Part shown: positions 1-8,246 of the stretch, in pieces
Position numbering within the stretch: the first letter of the stretch is position 1
Layout: every line of letters starts with the position of its first letter
NCBI GenBank assembly: GCA_937885175.1
Contig: CAKZZO010000108.1
Location: 1 to 36,265 of the forward strand
From: an uncultured Treponema sp.
GTDB taxonomy: Bacteria; Spirochaetota; Spirochaetia; Treponematales; Treponemataceae
Reading direction: 5' to 3'
Length of the DNA stretch: 36,265 bases
The notes under the pieces: generated by a model
Told to the model about the DNA's origin: nothing
The model's database searches: none
The model's input: only the letters and a program-made list of their open reading frames with translations
Translations under genes and position numbers: made by a program

Positions 1-12
1 AGGCGGTAGTCT

Positions 13-83
13 GTTTTTGTTGGAACTCATTCGCCTGTGCCCTTTTTGTCTTACTAGTGAATGGATTACAATGCGTTTGCCCT
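13..83 (+). repeat. dispersed repeat, left copy (upstream of tRNA-Cys)
   Basis: This 71-base segment matches the reverse complement of 36155-36225 with about ten mismatches. The inner 47 bases (37-83) have only three mismatches. It holds a -10-like TACAAT (67-72) followed by GCGTTTGCCCT, the most conserved part of the family. A 17-base fragment of the same element lies at 4874-4890. In all three places the element points toward the start of a downstream gene. Confidence 0.85.
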
Positions 84-103
84 AAAATTGCTTGCGGGAA
101 GTA

Positions 104-132
104 TAGACAAAAATGAGAATTTTTGCTATTCT
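104..132 (+). promoter_or_regulatory. promoter of tRNA-Cys
   Basis: TAGACA (104-109) and TATTCT (127-132) are separated by 17 bases. The -10 box is preceded by TGC, giving an extended -10 element like those elsewhere in the window. Transcription would start near 139, a few bases before the mature tRNA 5' end at 144. Confidence 0.6.
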
Positions 133-143
133 TTTACCTACAT

Positions 144-215
144 GGCGTCTTACCCAAGCGGTAAGGGAGTGGTCTGCAAAACCATTATGCAGCGGTTCGA
201 TTCCGCTAGACGCCT
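144..215 (+). tRNA. tRNA-Cys (anticodon GCA)
   Basis: The sequence folds as a full cloverleaf. The 7-bp acceptor stem is GGCGTCT/AGACGCC. The D stem is CCC/GGG with an A13-A22 mismatch, as in other bacterial tRNA-Cys. The anticodon stem is GTGGT/ACCAT with loop CTGCAAA (anticodon GCA). The T arm is AGCGG-TTCGATT-CCGCT. The discriminator base is T (position 215), the U73 identity element of cysteine tRNAs. CCA is not encoded (GAA follows), so the end must be added by nucleotidyltransferase. The minus-strand reading frame across this gene is an antisense artefact. Confidence 0.96.
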
Positions 216-225
216 GAACAAAAGG

Positions 226-249
226 GATGTCCGCAAGGGCATCTTTTTT
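226..249 (+). terminator. rho-independent terminator of tRNA-Cys
   Basis: GATGTCC and GGGCATC form a 7-bp stem with one G-T pair. It is closed by a GCAA tetraloop and followed by TTTTTT. It lies 11 bases after the tRNA. Confidence 0.85.
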
Positions 250-299
250 GTTTTTTCCAACCTCGCCATGGCCAAGCCGGGGGTTGATTATCATAACGG

Positions 300-335
300 G
301 GGAGCGGCATTGCTGATGCCCTCCCTCTTTTTTTT
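300..335 (+). terminator. second plus-strand terminator-like hairpin
   Basis: GGGAG-C-GGCAT pairs with ATGCC-CTCCC around a TGCTG loop, with one bulged C, and is followed by TCTTTTTTTTT. The T-run direction shows that it works on plus-strand transcripts. It either backs up the first tRNA terminator or ends a short RNA from about 250-300. It also shields the convergent gene that ends at 334. Confidence 0.75.
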
Positions 336-861
336 ACCGTGGGCGCAACCTTGGCACCAAATCCAAAATCGTCTGCACGGCATTTGCCCGGTCTTCTTCA
401 TCAGCAAAAATCAGAGTTGCTTCATTACCGTCGCGCTGCACAATGCTCAGCGTCGTCTTGTAATTTCCTGTGTTTTCCGGGTCATTCTCGTAAGCCAGAG
501 TGGGGAGGGCTTCGATATTCACAAAATACACTGTCTGAGCTCCCAACACAATGGCATCCTTGTAAACACCAGCCATTCCACGGTTTGCCCCTTCCCGTGC
601 CGCAATTTCCGTAGCAATCAGTGCAGTTCCAATCAGCACCGCATTCACAAACAATCCCATGTCCCGCAAAGGCAGAACGCAGATAATCGCTGCGGCAAAT
701 ACAACAATCGCAATCCACTTTGCAGAGGAAGTCTGTTTGAGGGCAAGATATTGCCTGCCTGCATTCTGACGCAGTTTTTTTGTCCGCATCGGAATGGAAA
801 GAAGAATTGCCGCATAGCAGAGAAGTCCTGCCAGGCAAAGTCCTACGGTCATCATCTTCAT
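334..861 (-). CDS. small membrane protein of unknown function
   Basis: 175 residues that I do not recognise. Three hydrophobic segments are visible: residues 4-23, about 49-65, and about 69-85. A roughly 90-residue polar C-terminal part follows, with mixed strand-like sequence (QTVYFVNIEALP, ATLIFADEEDRANAVQTIL), which could be a small cytoplasmic domain. The start at 861 has a good Shine-Dalgarno sequence (GGAGG, six bases away). It overlaps the stop of the Nudix gene as ATGA, so the two are probably translationally coupled. It is the last gene of the sstT-ECF-Nudix transcript. A role in that pathway is only inferred from position. Confidence 0.75.
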   Translation of the reverse strand: MKMMTVGLCLAGLLCYAAILLSIPMRTKKLRQNAGRQYLALKQTSSAKWIAIVVFAAAIICVLPLRDMGLFVNAVLIGTALIATEIAAREGANRGMAGVYKDAIVLGAQTVYFVNIEALPTLAYENDPENTGNYKTTLSIVQRDGNEATLIFADEEDRANAVQTILDLVPRLRPR

Positions 862-1430
862 ATTCGTCCTCCCAAAAGTTTTTTGATTGCAAAATTACTG
901 CCTTGTTCCTTAATCGTCAGCCAGGTAAGCAGTGCCTGCCATGCACTCTTAAATGCCAAAGGTAGTTCCCCAAGATCCTGCTCATTGCGCACCTGTCGCC
1001 ACTCAAAGGCAGTCACTTCGCCTTCTTGTGCCGTCAATGCCTCCCCAGCGGGAAGTTCTGCCTCAAAAAACAAATCACAGGTTTTGTAAACAATATTCTT
1101 ATATTCATACGTATTGGGAAAACTGCACAGATAAGTGATTTTCGTGGGCGATACGCCGGTTTCTTCCTTACATTCACGATATACCGCTTCTTCTGCTGTC
1201 TCATCGGGATCAACAAATCCGCCGGGAAGGGCCAAAAATCCTTTGCGCGGCTCTTTTCCCCGTTTTTCAAACAATACGCGCCCCTTATCATCACAGATAA
1301 TCAGCCCAACTGCCGTAGCCACATTGTTGTAGAGGTCAAAGCCGCAGTCAGCACAGAGCCATTTGCGCATCTTTACGTTTTGAATATGCTTTCCGCCACA
1401 GGCAGGACAAAAAGTAAAATCATTCTGCAT
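858..1430 (-). CDS. Nudix hydrolase with N-terminal zinc ribbon
   Basis: 190 residues. An N-terminal zinc ribbon has paired cysteines C8/C11 and C26/C29. The Nudix box runs from G71 to about V93 and fits GX5EX7REXXEEXG exactly (E77, R85, E86, E89, E90, G92). Such proteins hydrolyse nucleoside diphosphates linked to another moiety. The zinc ribbon plus Nudix layout is shared with NADH pyrophosphatase (NudC) and with ADP-ribose pyrophosphatase-like proteins, but I see nothing that fixes the substrate. The start at 1430 has a GGAGGA ribosome-binding site. The gene lies 22 bases after the ECF fusion gene and overlaps the next gene by four bases. Confidence 0.9.
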   Translation of the reverse strand: MQNDFTFCPACGGKHIQNVKMRKWLCADCGFDLYNNVATAVGLIICDDKGRVLFEKRGKEPRKGFLALPGGFVDPDETAEEAVYRECKEETGVSPTKITYLCSFPNTYEYKNIVYKTCDLFFEAELPAGEALTAQEGEVTAFEWRQVRNEQDLGELPLAFKSAWQALLTWLTIKEQGSNFAIKKLLGGRI

Positions 1431-1452
1431 GGATTCCTCCCATTACATCCTG

Positions 1453-3576
1453 TTAAAAATAGCGTGCCGTCAAAGCATCAGCAAGTACTTCAGCTCGACG
1501 GAGCGTTTGAATAATCAAGGGAATAAAGAGCGGGAACAAAATTCTGATTTTGGCAAAAAAACCTTTTGCCGTTCCCAAACCTCCCCGCTCCAATTGCGTC
1601 TTGATAATTGAGGACGCTTCTTCAATTAAAATCGGAATAAAGCGGAAGATAATTTCAGTCACTACCACAAGAGACCTCACCGGAATGTGTAGCGCAGACA
1701 GAGGTTTGAGCAGCGTAGCAAATCCTTCCAGAATTTCTTTTTCACCCGTGGAATAGATGAAAACCTGAATGGCAGAGAGGGCAGCAAACACACGGATAAG
1801 GGCAATCACACAAAGCTGAATCTTAAAGGGCGTGACCATAAACCATTTCCACTCAGTAAAATGGGGTTCTCCTTCCTTTGCGGGAATAAAAATCAACTGA
1901 ATCAGACAGTAGAGCAACATCCATGGAAGCACTTTGAGAAAGGAATAGCATAATCTGCGTACAGGATATTTTGCCAGCACTGCGTATGCCACGGAGACTA
2001 CAGCCATACCCGCCGCAAGACAGATTGAGTGCATGGCAAGGGAAACCACAAAAACTGCCAGAAAGGCAAGGTATTTCCAGACAGGAGGTAATTTTTGAAC
2101 CAATCCTCTGACTTTTGCAGGAGCCACGGCAAAGGCAGCGGTCTTTCGCAATTTGGAAAGCATTTTTGCACCGTCAAGAGATTGTTTTTGCGCAAGGGAT
2201 ATGCTGACATCAGCAAGAAGCGGCTTTTGGGCTGAGTCAGAAACGATTACACCTTTTTCCATGTGAATGGTACGGTCTGCAAAGGCCGCCTCTTCCATGC
2301 GATGAGTACTGAACAAAATCGTTTTTCCGCTGCGGGCAAGTTTTTGCAGCAAGAGAAGAAGTTGCCTGCGGCTGATAGGATCTATGCCGGAAGTTGGCTC
2401 ATCAAAGAGAAGTACGGGGCTATCCATGGCGATAATGCCCGCAATAGAAAGTTTTCGCTTTTCGCCGCCACTCAGCCTTTGTGTGGAGCGATTTGCAAAC
2501 TGGTCATAGGGCATACCTACCAATTCCATGGCTTCCCGCACCCGTTTTTTCAATTCTTTACCGTGCAGACCTTGATTTTTGGGGCCAAAGGCTACATCAT
2601 CTGCGGCATAGGGTTCAAACAGTGCCGCCTGACTGTCTTGCAGGGCAAGGGATGGATAACCGTCTGCATACACGCTTCCTCCGCTGGGCTGGAGCAATCC
2701 AGCCGCAATTTCCAAAAGCGTTGATTTTCCTGAGCCACTTACCCCGGTAATTGCCGTAAGCGAGCCTTTGTAAATATCAAGATGCAATCCCTCTAGAACA
2801 GAATGGTCATCTTCATAGGCAAAGGTAATGTCGCGAAAGGCTAACGCAACATCTGCACCAGCAAAATCTTCCGGTGCACGAGGAGCAGGTGCTACTGACT
2901 CGCCAAAAAGATGCCGCACAAGAGCCGTATTTGCCTTAAATTTTTCCTGAGAGCCGTCAAAAATCAACTCGCCATTTTGCATGGCAATCACGTGTTGGGC
3001 ACGGCAGGCTTCCTCGTAGTCATGGGTAATGTGGAGAATAGACTGTCCGTTTTTGTGGCAGGCATCCAAAAAGTCCAGAATATCCTTTCTGGATTCGGGG
3101 TCAAGCATGGATGTGGCTTCGTCAAGTACGAGCAAGTCAGGGTGCAGCGCAAGAATACCGCTGATTGCCAGTTTTTGCGTCTGTCCCAAAGAAAGGGCAT
3201 TGGTTCGACTGTCCGCGCGGTCAAGCAGACCTGAAACAGACAGGCTTTCGATTACACGCTGTTCCACTTCCGCAGGGGAAAGCTTGAGGTTTTCCGGACC
3301 AAAGGCTGTATCCCGCGAAACGATGCCGGAGACAATCTGATCTTTGGGATATTGAAAAACGATTCCCGTCCGTACCCCTTCCGCCAGTTGCACTTCACCG
3401 TCTTTAGCGTCCAAAAAACCTGCGATGATTCGCGCCAGCGTACTTTTTCCCGAACCGTTTGCACCCAGAATGACCGCATATTCACCGTCTTCTAGTAAAA
3501 AAGAAACATCTTCAAGCGCATGTATTCCCGCTTCAGGATAGAAGAAAGAAAGATTTTTTACTGAGAGCAGGGGCAT
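1453..3576 (-). CDS. ECF transporter energizing module, A-A-T fusion in one polypeptide
   Basis: 707 residues that combine all three parts of an energy-coupling-factor transporter core. The first ATPase (about 1-230) has Walker A GANGSGKST at 38-46, a slightly degenerate signature LSLGQ at 129-133, and Walker B ending LVLDE near 153. The second ATPase (about 244-450) has GVSGSGKST at 278-286, LSGGE at 368-372 and LLFDEPTSG near 389-397. A membrane EcfT domain (about 490-707) follows. Its two C-terminal coupling motifs appear as ERG (663-665) and ARY (704-706). ECF modules import vitamins or metals with a separate S component, and no S component is in this window. The start codon abuts the sstT stop (TAAATG), suggesting coupled translation. 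The three-part fusion is unusual. Confidence 0.92.
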   Translation of the reverse strand: MPLLSVKNLSFFYPEAGIHALEDVSFLLEDGEYAVILGANGSGKSTLARIIAGFLDAKDGEVQLAEGVRTGIVFQYPKDQIVSGIVSRDTAFGPENLKLSPAEVEQRVIESLSVSGLLDRADSRTNALSLGQTQKLAISGILALHPDLLVLDEATSMLDPESRKDILDFLDACHKNGQSILHITHDYEEACRAQHVIAMQNGELIFDGSQEKFKANTALVRHLFGESVAPAPRAPEDFAGADVALAFRDITFAYEDDHSVLEGLHLDIYKGSLTAITGVSGSGKSTLLEIAAGLLQPSGGSVYADGYPSLALQDSQAALFEPYAADDVAFGPKNQGLHGKELKKRVREAMELVGMPYDQFANRSTQRLSGGEKRKLSIAGIIAMDSPVLLFDEPTSGIDPISRRQLLLLLQKLARSGKTILFSTHRMEEAAFADRTIHMEKGVIVSDSAQKPLLADVSISLAQKQSLDGAKMLSKLRKTAAFAVAPAKVRGLVQKLPPVWKYLAFLAVFVVSLAMHSICLAAGMAVVSVAYAVLAKYPVRRLCYSFLKVLPWMLLYCLIQLIFIPAKEGEPHFTEWKWFMVTPFKIQLCVIALIRVFAALSAIQVFIYSTGEKEILEGFATLLKPLSALHIPVRSLVVVTEIIFRFIPILIEEASSIIKTQLERGGLGTAKGFFAKIRILFPLFIPLIIQTLRRAEVLADALTARYF

Positions 3577-4827
3577 TTAGAATTTTTCTGGCAGGGGGCG
3601 TCCAGTTTTTCTCCACTGATAGAATTCCGCCGTGGCGGTAAAGAGCACATCACTTGAAGAATTTAATGCCGTTTCCATGCTGTCCTGAATAACGCCAATG
3701 ATAAAGCCAACACCGACAACCTGCATGGCAACATCATTTGAAATGCCAAAGAGGGAGCAGGCCATGGGTATCAGGAGCAGCGAGCCACCCGCCACGCCAG
3801 ATGCACCGCATGCACCCAGCGTAGCCAGCACACAGAGAATCAGTGCCGTAGGAAGGTCAACAGAAATACCCATTGTATGTGCGGTCGCCAATGTCATCAC
3901 CGCAATCGTAATTGCCGCTCCGTCCATGTTAATTGTAGCACCCAGTGGAATGGATACAGAATACATATCTTCGTCCAAACCAAGATCTTCGCACAATTCC
4001 ATATTTACCGGAATATTTGCCGCAGAACTACGGGTAAAGAAGGCCGTAAGACCGCTTTGACGCAGACACCGCCACACAAGCGGATAAGGATTACGATGCA
4101 AGGCAACTGCCACCATCATCGGGGAAACCAGCAGCGACATGACCAGCATAGAGCCGACCAGCACGACAAGTAGTTTGCCGTAACTGGTAAAAATTGAAAG
4201 ACCGTTTGAGGCAACTGTCGTAAAGACAAGCCCCATAATGCCAAAAGGCGCAAGATTGATAATCCAACGGACAATCAGCGAAATACCCTGCGAAATTTCA
4301 GTAAAGAAAGACTTTGTCGCTTCGCTTGCGAATTTTTTCATCGCCAGACCAAAAATAACTCCCCAAAACAAAATGCCGATGTAATTTGCACTGATAATAG
4401 ATTCAACTGGATTTGCAACAGCGTTAATCAGCAGATTGTGCATCACCTGACCGATTCCCGCAGGAGCGGCAGACACATCCTCTGGAGATGCCAGTACAAT
4501 CGTCTGGGGAAAAAGAAAACTTGCGGCAACTGCAATAAATGATGCGAAGAGCGTTGAAAGCATATACAGAAGAATAACAAGACCAAAGCGGCGGTCAAGT
4601 CTTGCACTGCCTTTTACAAGCGAACTTGACACAAGGGCAAATACAAGTACAGGAGCAACCCCTTTAAGCGCTCCTACGAACAAACTGCCAAAACTGCTAA
4701 TCCATGAAGCACCAGGAAGAAGAAGACCTAAAATTGCACCGATAACAATGCCGATAAAAATTCGAAGAATCAAACTAACAGAATTATAGGCACCAGCCAC
4801 TGCTGAAAAAATATTTTTGCGTACCAT
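3577..4827 (-). CDS. sstT: sodium:serine/threonine symporter
   Basis: 416 residues, the usual length for SstT of the dicarboxylate/amino acid:cation (DAACS) family. The N-terminal stretch LFVGALKGVAPVLVFALV and the C-terminal block with SNDVAMQVVGVGFIIGVIQDS and ALNSSSDVLFTA are characteristic. The protein is strongly hydrophobic with helical hairpins typical of the fold. It imports serine and threonine with Na+. It is the first gene of an operon with the ECF fusion, Nudix and membrane protein genes. The ATG at 4827 has no Shine-Dalgarno sequence. A TGATATACT element ends six bases before it, so the transcript may be leaderless. A fragment of the dispersed repeat lies upstream. Confidence 0.93.
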   Translation of the reverse strand: MVRKNIFSAVAGAYNSVSLILRIFIGIVIGAILGLLLPGASWISSFGSLFVGALKGVAPVLVFALVSSSLVKGSARLDRRFGLVILLYMLSTLFASFIAVAASFLFPQTIVLASPEDVSAAPAGIGQVMHNLLINAVANPVESIISANYIGILFWGVIFGLAMKKFASEATKSFFTEISQGISLIVRWIINLAPFGIMGLVFTTVASNGLSIFTSYGKLLVVLVGSMLVMSLLVSPMMVAVALHRNPYPLVWRCLRQSGLTAFFTRSSAANIPVNMELCEDLGLDEDMYSVSIPLGATINMDGAAITIAVMTLATAHTMGISVDLPTALILCVLATLGACGASGVAGGSLLLIPMACSLFGISNDVAMQVVGVGFIIGVIQDSMETALNSSSDVLFTATAEFYQWRKTGRPLPEKF

Positions 4828-4833
4828 TTTTAT

Positions 4834-4842
4834 AGTATATCA
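4834..4842 (-). promoter_or_regulatory. extended -10 promoter of sstT
   Basis: On the minus strand this reads TGATATACT. Six bases (ATAAAA) separate it from the sstT ATG, placing the predicted start of transcription at or next to the start codon. No good -35 box is seen at 16-18 bases. Confidence 0.6.
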
Positions 4843-4873
4843 CGGACACAGCATTTAATCTATCCCCATATGC

Positions 4874-4890
4874 AGGGCAAACGCATTATA
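4874..4890 (-). repeat. fragment of the dispersed repeat upstream of sstT
   Basis: On the minus strand this is TATAATGCGTTTGCCCT, identical over 17 bases to the core of the right-end copy (36155-36171). The flanks do not match, so only the -10-like core is shared. It points toward sstT. The rest of 4843-4942 shows no gene. Confidence 0.7.
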
Positions 4891-4942
4891 GATATCGTGC
4901 TTGCATATCGGCTGGACAAATGAAATGTATGTGCAAAGACTG

Positions 4943-5878
4943 TCACCACAAGCCCAATTGCCTGTCTCGGAGACTGGTCTGCCTTGCCTCATGCACTTGG
5001 TCGTCAGGAAGCCTGTCGCCCAGCAAGAAAGAAGAACGTGGATTGTGCCGTGCAAAATTCCTGCGGACGAGAGCAGCATCGTAATTTGCATAACAGTAGC
5101 GGCACAAGTGCGGGCAGCTGTTGTAAGCACCAATGTCGTGAGTGGCAATACATCCGCAATGCTGGCGCAAATTCTGACGGGGAAGCGGCCTTATAAGTGA
5201 AAATCCCGTTGCCCGTTCAATCGCCTGTGGTGACACGCAGGCACCCGCTTCTACGCCATATGCTGAAAGGTCGGCTTTTTCCGCGCACGTTTCAATACGG
5301 ATGCCCGTTTCTTCCCCCACACGGCTAAAAGCCTGAGCCAAAAACCGTTGGTCACTCAGGCTCACTTCTTCCACGTCAGGAAAATTCTTTTTTGTCTTTT
5401 CATACAGGTCAACAAAACTGATGATGCAACGGTCAGTTGCCTCCCGCAAATTTTCTGCCATCTTTCTGAACTCACGGATATGGGCGGAAACAGAATAAGT
5501 CTGGTCAACAAAAATGGGGTCATAACGCCAGCAGACTTTTTCCATTCCCAAGACCTTGCTAAGTTCAATGGTAGATTTCATCACTTCATTCTTTTGGGGA
5601 ACATGGGGTTCGATGTCTTTTCCGTAGGGAGTAATCGTCACAAAAAAATAGAGTCCAAAGCCAAAAGAGCGCAGTTCTTCCAGATAGGGTAAGATTGGCG
5701 CAGGATTTTTGGTGCAGAAGACAAAGCAATCCACCAGGTCGGGAGTCAGTTTGTAGCGCGTTACCTGCTGACCATAATAAGGATTCCTCACATCCACAAA
5801 ACCCGCCCGCAGCCGATTCATAAACCAGTCGGCATAAAAGGCTGGAATATCCGTGCGTCCGCTTGCAAAAAGAATCAT
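4943..5878 (-). CDS. DUF1848 family Fe-S cluster protein
   Basis: 311 residues, full length for DUF1848. The N-terminus has the family's ASGRTDIPAFYADWFMNRL. The C-terminus carries HDIGAYNSCPHLCRYCYAN, with cysteines C255, C259 and C262 in a CX3CX2C arrangement like that of radical-SAM enzymes. Additional cysteines at 241 and 243 precede it. The family is a predicted radical-SAM-like or 4Fe-4S protein of unknown reaction. The C-terminal HEARQTSLRDRQLGLW block is also typical. The start at 5878 is 15 bases downstream of the GNAT stop and has a GGGAG site, so it is the third gene of the DUF711-GNAT-DUF1848 transcript. The shorter frame at 4855-5148 is a shadow. Confidence 0.9.
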   Translation of the reverse strand: MILFASGRTDIPAFYADWFMNRLRAGFVDVRNPYYGQQVTRYKLTPDLVDCFVFCTKNPAPILPYLEELRSFGFGLYFFVTITPYGKDIEPHVPQKNEVMKSTIELSKVLGMEKVCWRYDPIFVDQTYSVSAHIREFRKMAENLREATDRCIISFVDLYEKTKKNFPDVEEVSLSDQRFLAQAFSRVGEETGIRIETCAEKADLSAYGVEAGACVSPQAIERATGFSLIRPLPRQNLRQHCGCIATHDIGAYNSCPHLCRYCYANYDAALVRRNFARHNPRSSFLLGDRLPDDQVHEARQTSLRDRQLGLW

Positions 5879-5893
5879 CTGCCACTCTCCCGC

Positions 5894-6781
5894 CTAAAAA
5901 TAGGCAATTTCAAAGCGTCCGATTTTGGCAAATCCACATTTCTTGTAGAGATGCAGGGCCGGTGCATTTTCCACCTTGGCAAAGAGCACCATCTTTTTTC
6001 CCTGTGCCTTCATTTCTGCACTGATGTGGCGCAGGACTTCCGAGCCATAGCCCTTTCCCCGCTCAGAGGGCAGAGTATACATGCCACCCAACTGCACGTA
6101 TTTTTTTCCCTGCGCATTTGTACCGCCTTTTGCAATAAACCTGCCATTTTTTGAAAGCGCAAAAACCTGCTGAGTCCGCAAGGCCCGATGAAAGGAAAGC
6201 CGAGTAACATGTTCGTCTAGCGGCTCATTTTGCCAAAGCACTTCTTCCTTTTCATAGGCAATTTGCAGGGGAAGGAGCAGGTCAATCATGTCTGGCGAAC
6301 AGCGGAGAATTGCCAGTTTCTCATACTCATCGCGCATAGTAGGAAGCCTGTTGAAATTGTACTTATCCCCAGAGGACTTCTGTTCAAGCAGAAGATATTT
6401 TTGCTCATGCTGAATTTTCTGTCTTCTTGCAGCAAGAACCGCCTGCTTGATTAAATCCGTTCCCTTTTCTTCCCCAATAACATTAAAAAACTCATGTTCC
6501 TGCTGACTGCGGAAAAAATCGGTCAGTATTCGGAGCAATTCACCACGCCGCTGGCCATAAGCATCAGGGAAACAATGAAAAATCTGTCCGCTATCAGAAA
6601 AAGAAAAAACATCCCTCACCACAGCGTCATCAGTCTGCACCTGAAAAAAATGAGATTTTCCCTGCAGTATATGGCTCACCAAAGCAACACACAATTTTTC
6701 GTAAGGCAGCACAAAGGAGAGCAAAGCAGAACTGTCAGCGGAACAGGGAAGAATTTTCACTTTGTCACATTCCTCAGCCAT
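5894..6781 (-). CDS. GNAT family N-acetyltransferase
   Basis: 295 residues. The C-terminal 120 residues form a GNAT domain, with the acetyl-CoA loop RGKGYGSEV and the NAPALHLYKKCGF block near the end. The N-terminal half is longer than in simple GNAT proteins and has no motif I can name. It may be the regulatory or second GNAT-like domain seen in two-domain members. The substrate is unknown. The ATG at 6781 has only a weak upstream purine run, so the start is less certain than the frame. It lies 51 bases after the DUF711 gene and 15 before the DUF1848 gene. Confidence 0.82.
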   Translation of the reverse strand: MAEECDKVKILPCSADSSALLSFVLPYEKLCVALVSHILQGKSHFFQVQTDDAVVRDVFSFSDSGQIFHCFPDAYGQRRGELLRILTDFFRSQQEHEFFNVIGEEKGTDLIKQAVLAARRQKIQHEQKYLLLEQKSSGDKYNFNRLPTMRDEYEKLAILRCSPDMIDLLLPLQIAYEKEEVLWQNEPLDEHVTRLSFHRALRTQQVFALSKNGRFIAKGGTNAQGKKYVQLGGMYTLPSERGKGYGSEVLRHISAEMKAQGKKMVLFAKVENAPALHLYKKCGFAKIGRFEIAYF

Positions 6782-6832
6782 TTGCCGCTTTTTAGCCGCC
6801 CCAGGTCTGCCACTGCAATCTGCACCGCACTG

Positions 6833-8194
6833 TCAGTTTCTGAATGAATGTATGGGTGCAGGAATACGACCACCGCGGTTGATAAAGTCCGCACAGCTGA
6901 ATTTGCTTACCGGCATGACAGGACAGCCTCCCAGAAGACCGCCAAATTCAATCCAGTCACCTGCTTTTTTACCCGGAGCCGGAATCAGGCGCACCGCCGT
7001 TGTCTTGTTGTTCACCATGCCGATTGCAAATTCGTCTGCCATAATGCCGCTGATTGTCGTAGCCGGTGTATCCCCTGGAATCGCTATCATATCCAGTCCT
7101 ACGGAGCAGACCGTTGTCATCGCTTCCAGTTTTTCAAGACAAATTGACCCCTGCTTGACGGCGTTAATCATGCCTTCGTCTTCCGAAACAGGAATAAATG
7201 CACCAGAAAGCCCACCCACGCTTGTAGAAGCCATCACACCGCCTTTTTTTACCATATCAGTCAGCATGGCAAGAGCCGCCGTTGTTCCCGGACACCCTGC
7301 CCCTTCCAAACCGATTTCTTCCAAAATACGCGCAACGCTGTCGCCCACAGCAGGAGTGGGTGCCAGAGACAAATCCAAAATGCCAAAGTCTACGCCAAGC
7401 CGAGAAGCAGCCTCTGCACCCACCAGTTGCCCCAGACGGGTGATTTTAAAGGCCATCTTTTTGATGCCTTCGGCAAGTTCATTTATCGGCCGTCCCTTGT
7501 AGTCGCGAGCCGCCGCCAGAATAACGCCAGGACCTGAAACGCCCACATTGATAACGCAATCCGCTTCTCCCGGCCCATGGAAAGCACCCGCCATAAAGGG
7601 ATTATCCTCAGGTGCATTGCAGAAGACTACGAGTTTTGAGCAGCCGTTAATGGCACAATGCGCACTCGCCTCACTGGTCGCCTTAATCGTCTCACCCATG
7701 AGTTTTACCGCATCCATATTGATGCCGTTTTTTGTTGAACCCACATTTACACTGGAGCATACATAATTCGTCGTTGCAAGCGCCTCTGGAATAGAATTGA
7801 TTAAAATCCTATCCGCCGGAGTAATGCCTTTCTGCACCAGCGCACTAAAACCACCGATAAAGTTGATTCCCAGTTCTTCGGCACATCTGTCCAGCGTCTT
7901 GCAGTATTCCACGTATGACTTTGCATCACTCGCTCCGGCCACAAGGGCTATGGGCGTAACGGAAACGCGTTTGTTGATAATCGGCACACCCAGTTCTTTT
8001 TCAATATCCTGACCGACTTTAACAAGATTTCCCGCTTTTTTCATAATCTTATCGTAAATCTTTTGATTTGCCTTCTTTGCGTCTGAATCCGCACAATCTA
8101 AAAGCGAAATACCCATTGTAATGCAGCGCACGTCCAGTTTGTGACGCATAAACATATTTACGGTTTCTTGAATTTCAACAGGAGAAAAAAGCAT
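6833..8194 (-). CDS. PFL family protein (DUF711 / UPF0210)
   Basis: 453 residues, the normal length of the UPF0210/DUF711 family. Recognisable blocks include LDVRCITMGISLLDCAD, NKRVSVTPIALVAG, FIGGFSALVQKG and the glycine-rich C-terminus ending GGRIPAPIHSFRN. The family is structurally related to pyruvate formate-lyase but its reaction is not established. In many genomes it follows a small ACT-domain protein (UPF0237). None is present here, because a toxin-antitoxin pair lies divergently upstream. The start at 8194 has a GAGGT site. It is the first gene of a three-gene transcript. Confidence 0.93.
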   Translation of the reverse strand: MLFSPVEIQETVNMFMRHKLDVRCITMGISLLDCADSDAKKANQKIYDKIMKKAGNLVKVGQDIEKELGVPIINKRVSVTPIALVAGASDAKSYVEYCKTLDRCAEELGINFIGGFSALVQKGITPADRILINSIPEALATTNYVCSSVNVGSTKNGINMDAVKLMGETIKATSEASAHCAINGCSKLVVFCNAPEDNPFMAGAFHGPGEADCVINVGVSGPGVILAAARDYKGRPINELAEGIKKMAFKITRLGQLVGAEAASRLGVDFGILDLSLAPTPAVGDSVARILEEIGLEGAGCPGTTAALAMLTDMVKKGGVMASTSVGGLSGAFIPVSEDEGMINAVKQGSICLEKLEAMTTVCSVGLDMIAIPGDTPATTISGIMADEFAIGMVNNKTTAVRLIPAPGKKAGDWIEFGGLLGGCPVMPVSKFSCADFINRGGRIPAPIHSFRN

Positions 8195-8211
8195 GGTTTA
8201 CCTCGACTTTT

Positions 8212-8220
8212 AGTATAGCA
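8212..8220 (-). promoter_or_regulatory. extended -10 promoter of the DUF711 gene
   Basis: The minus strand reads TGCTATACT. It lies 17 bases from the ATG at 8194, leaving a short leader that contains the GAGGT ribosome-binding site. No good -35 is visible, which fits an extended -10 promoter. Confidence 0.6.
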
Positions 8221-8246
8221 AAAATGTGCAAAACCGCCTACCCTGC

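Noticed and set aside
82..294. A 70-codon frame on the minus strand containing SGIEPL
   Set aside because: It is the antisense of tRNA-Cys; SGIEPL is the translated T arm.
61..1089. A 342-codon open frame on the plus strand
   Set aside because: It runs through tRNA-Cys and its terminators and is antisense to the membrane protein and Nudix genes, which have clear motifs. Its product looks random.
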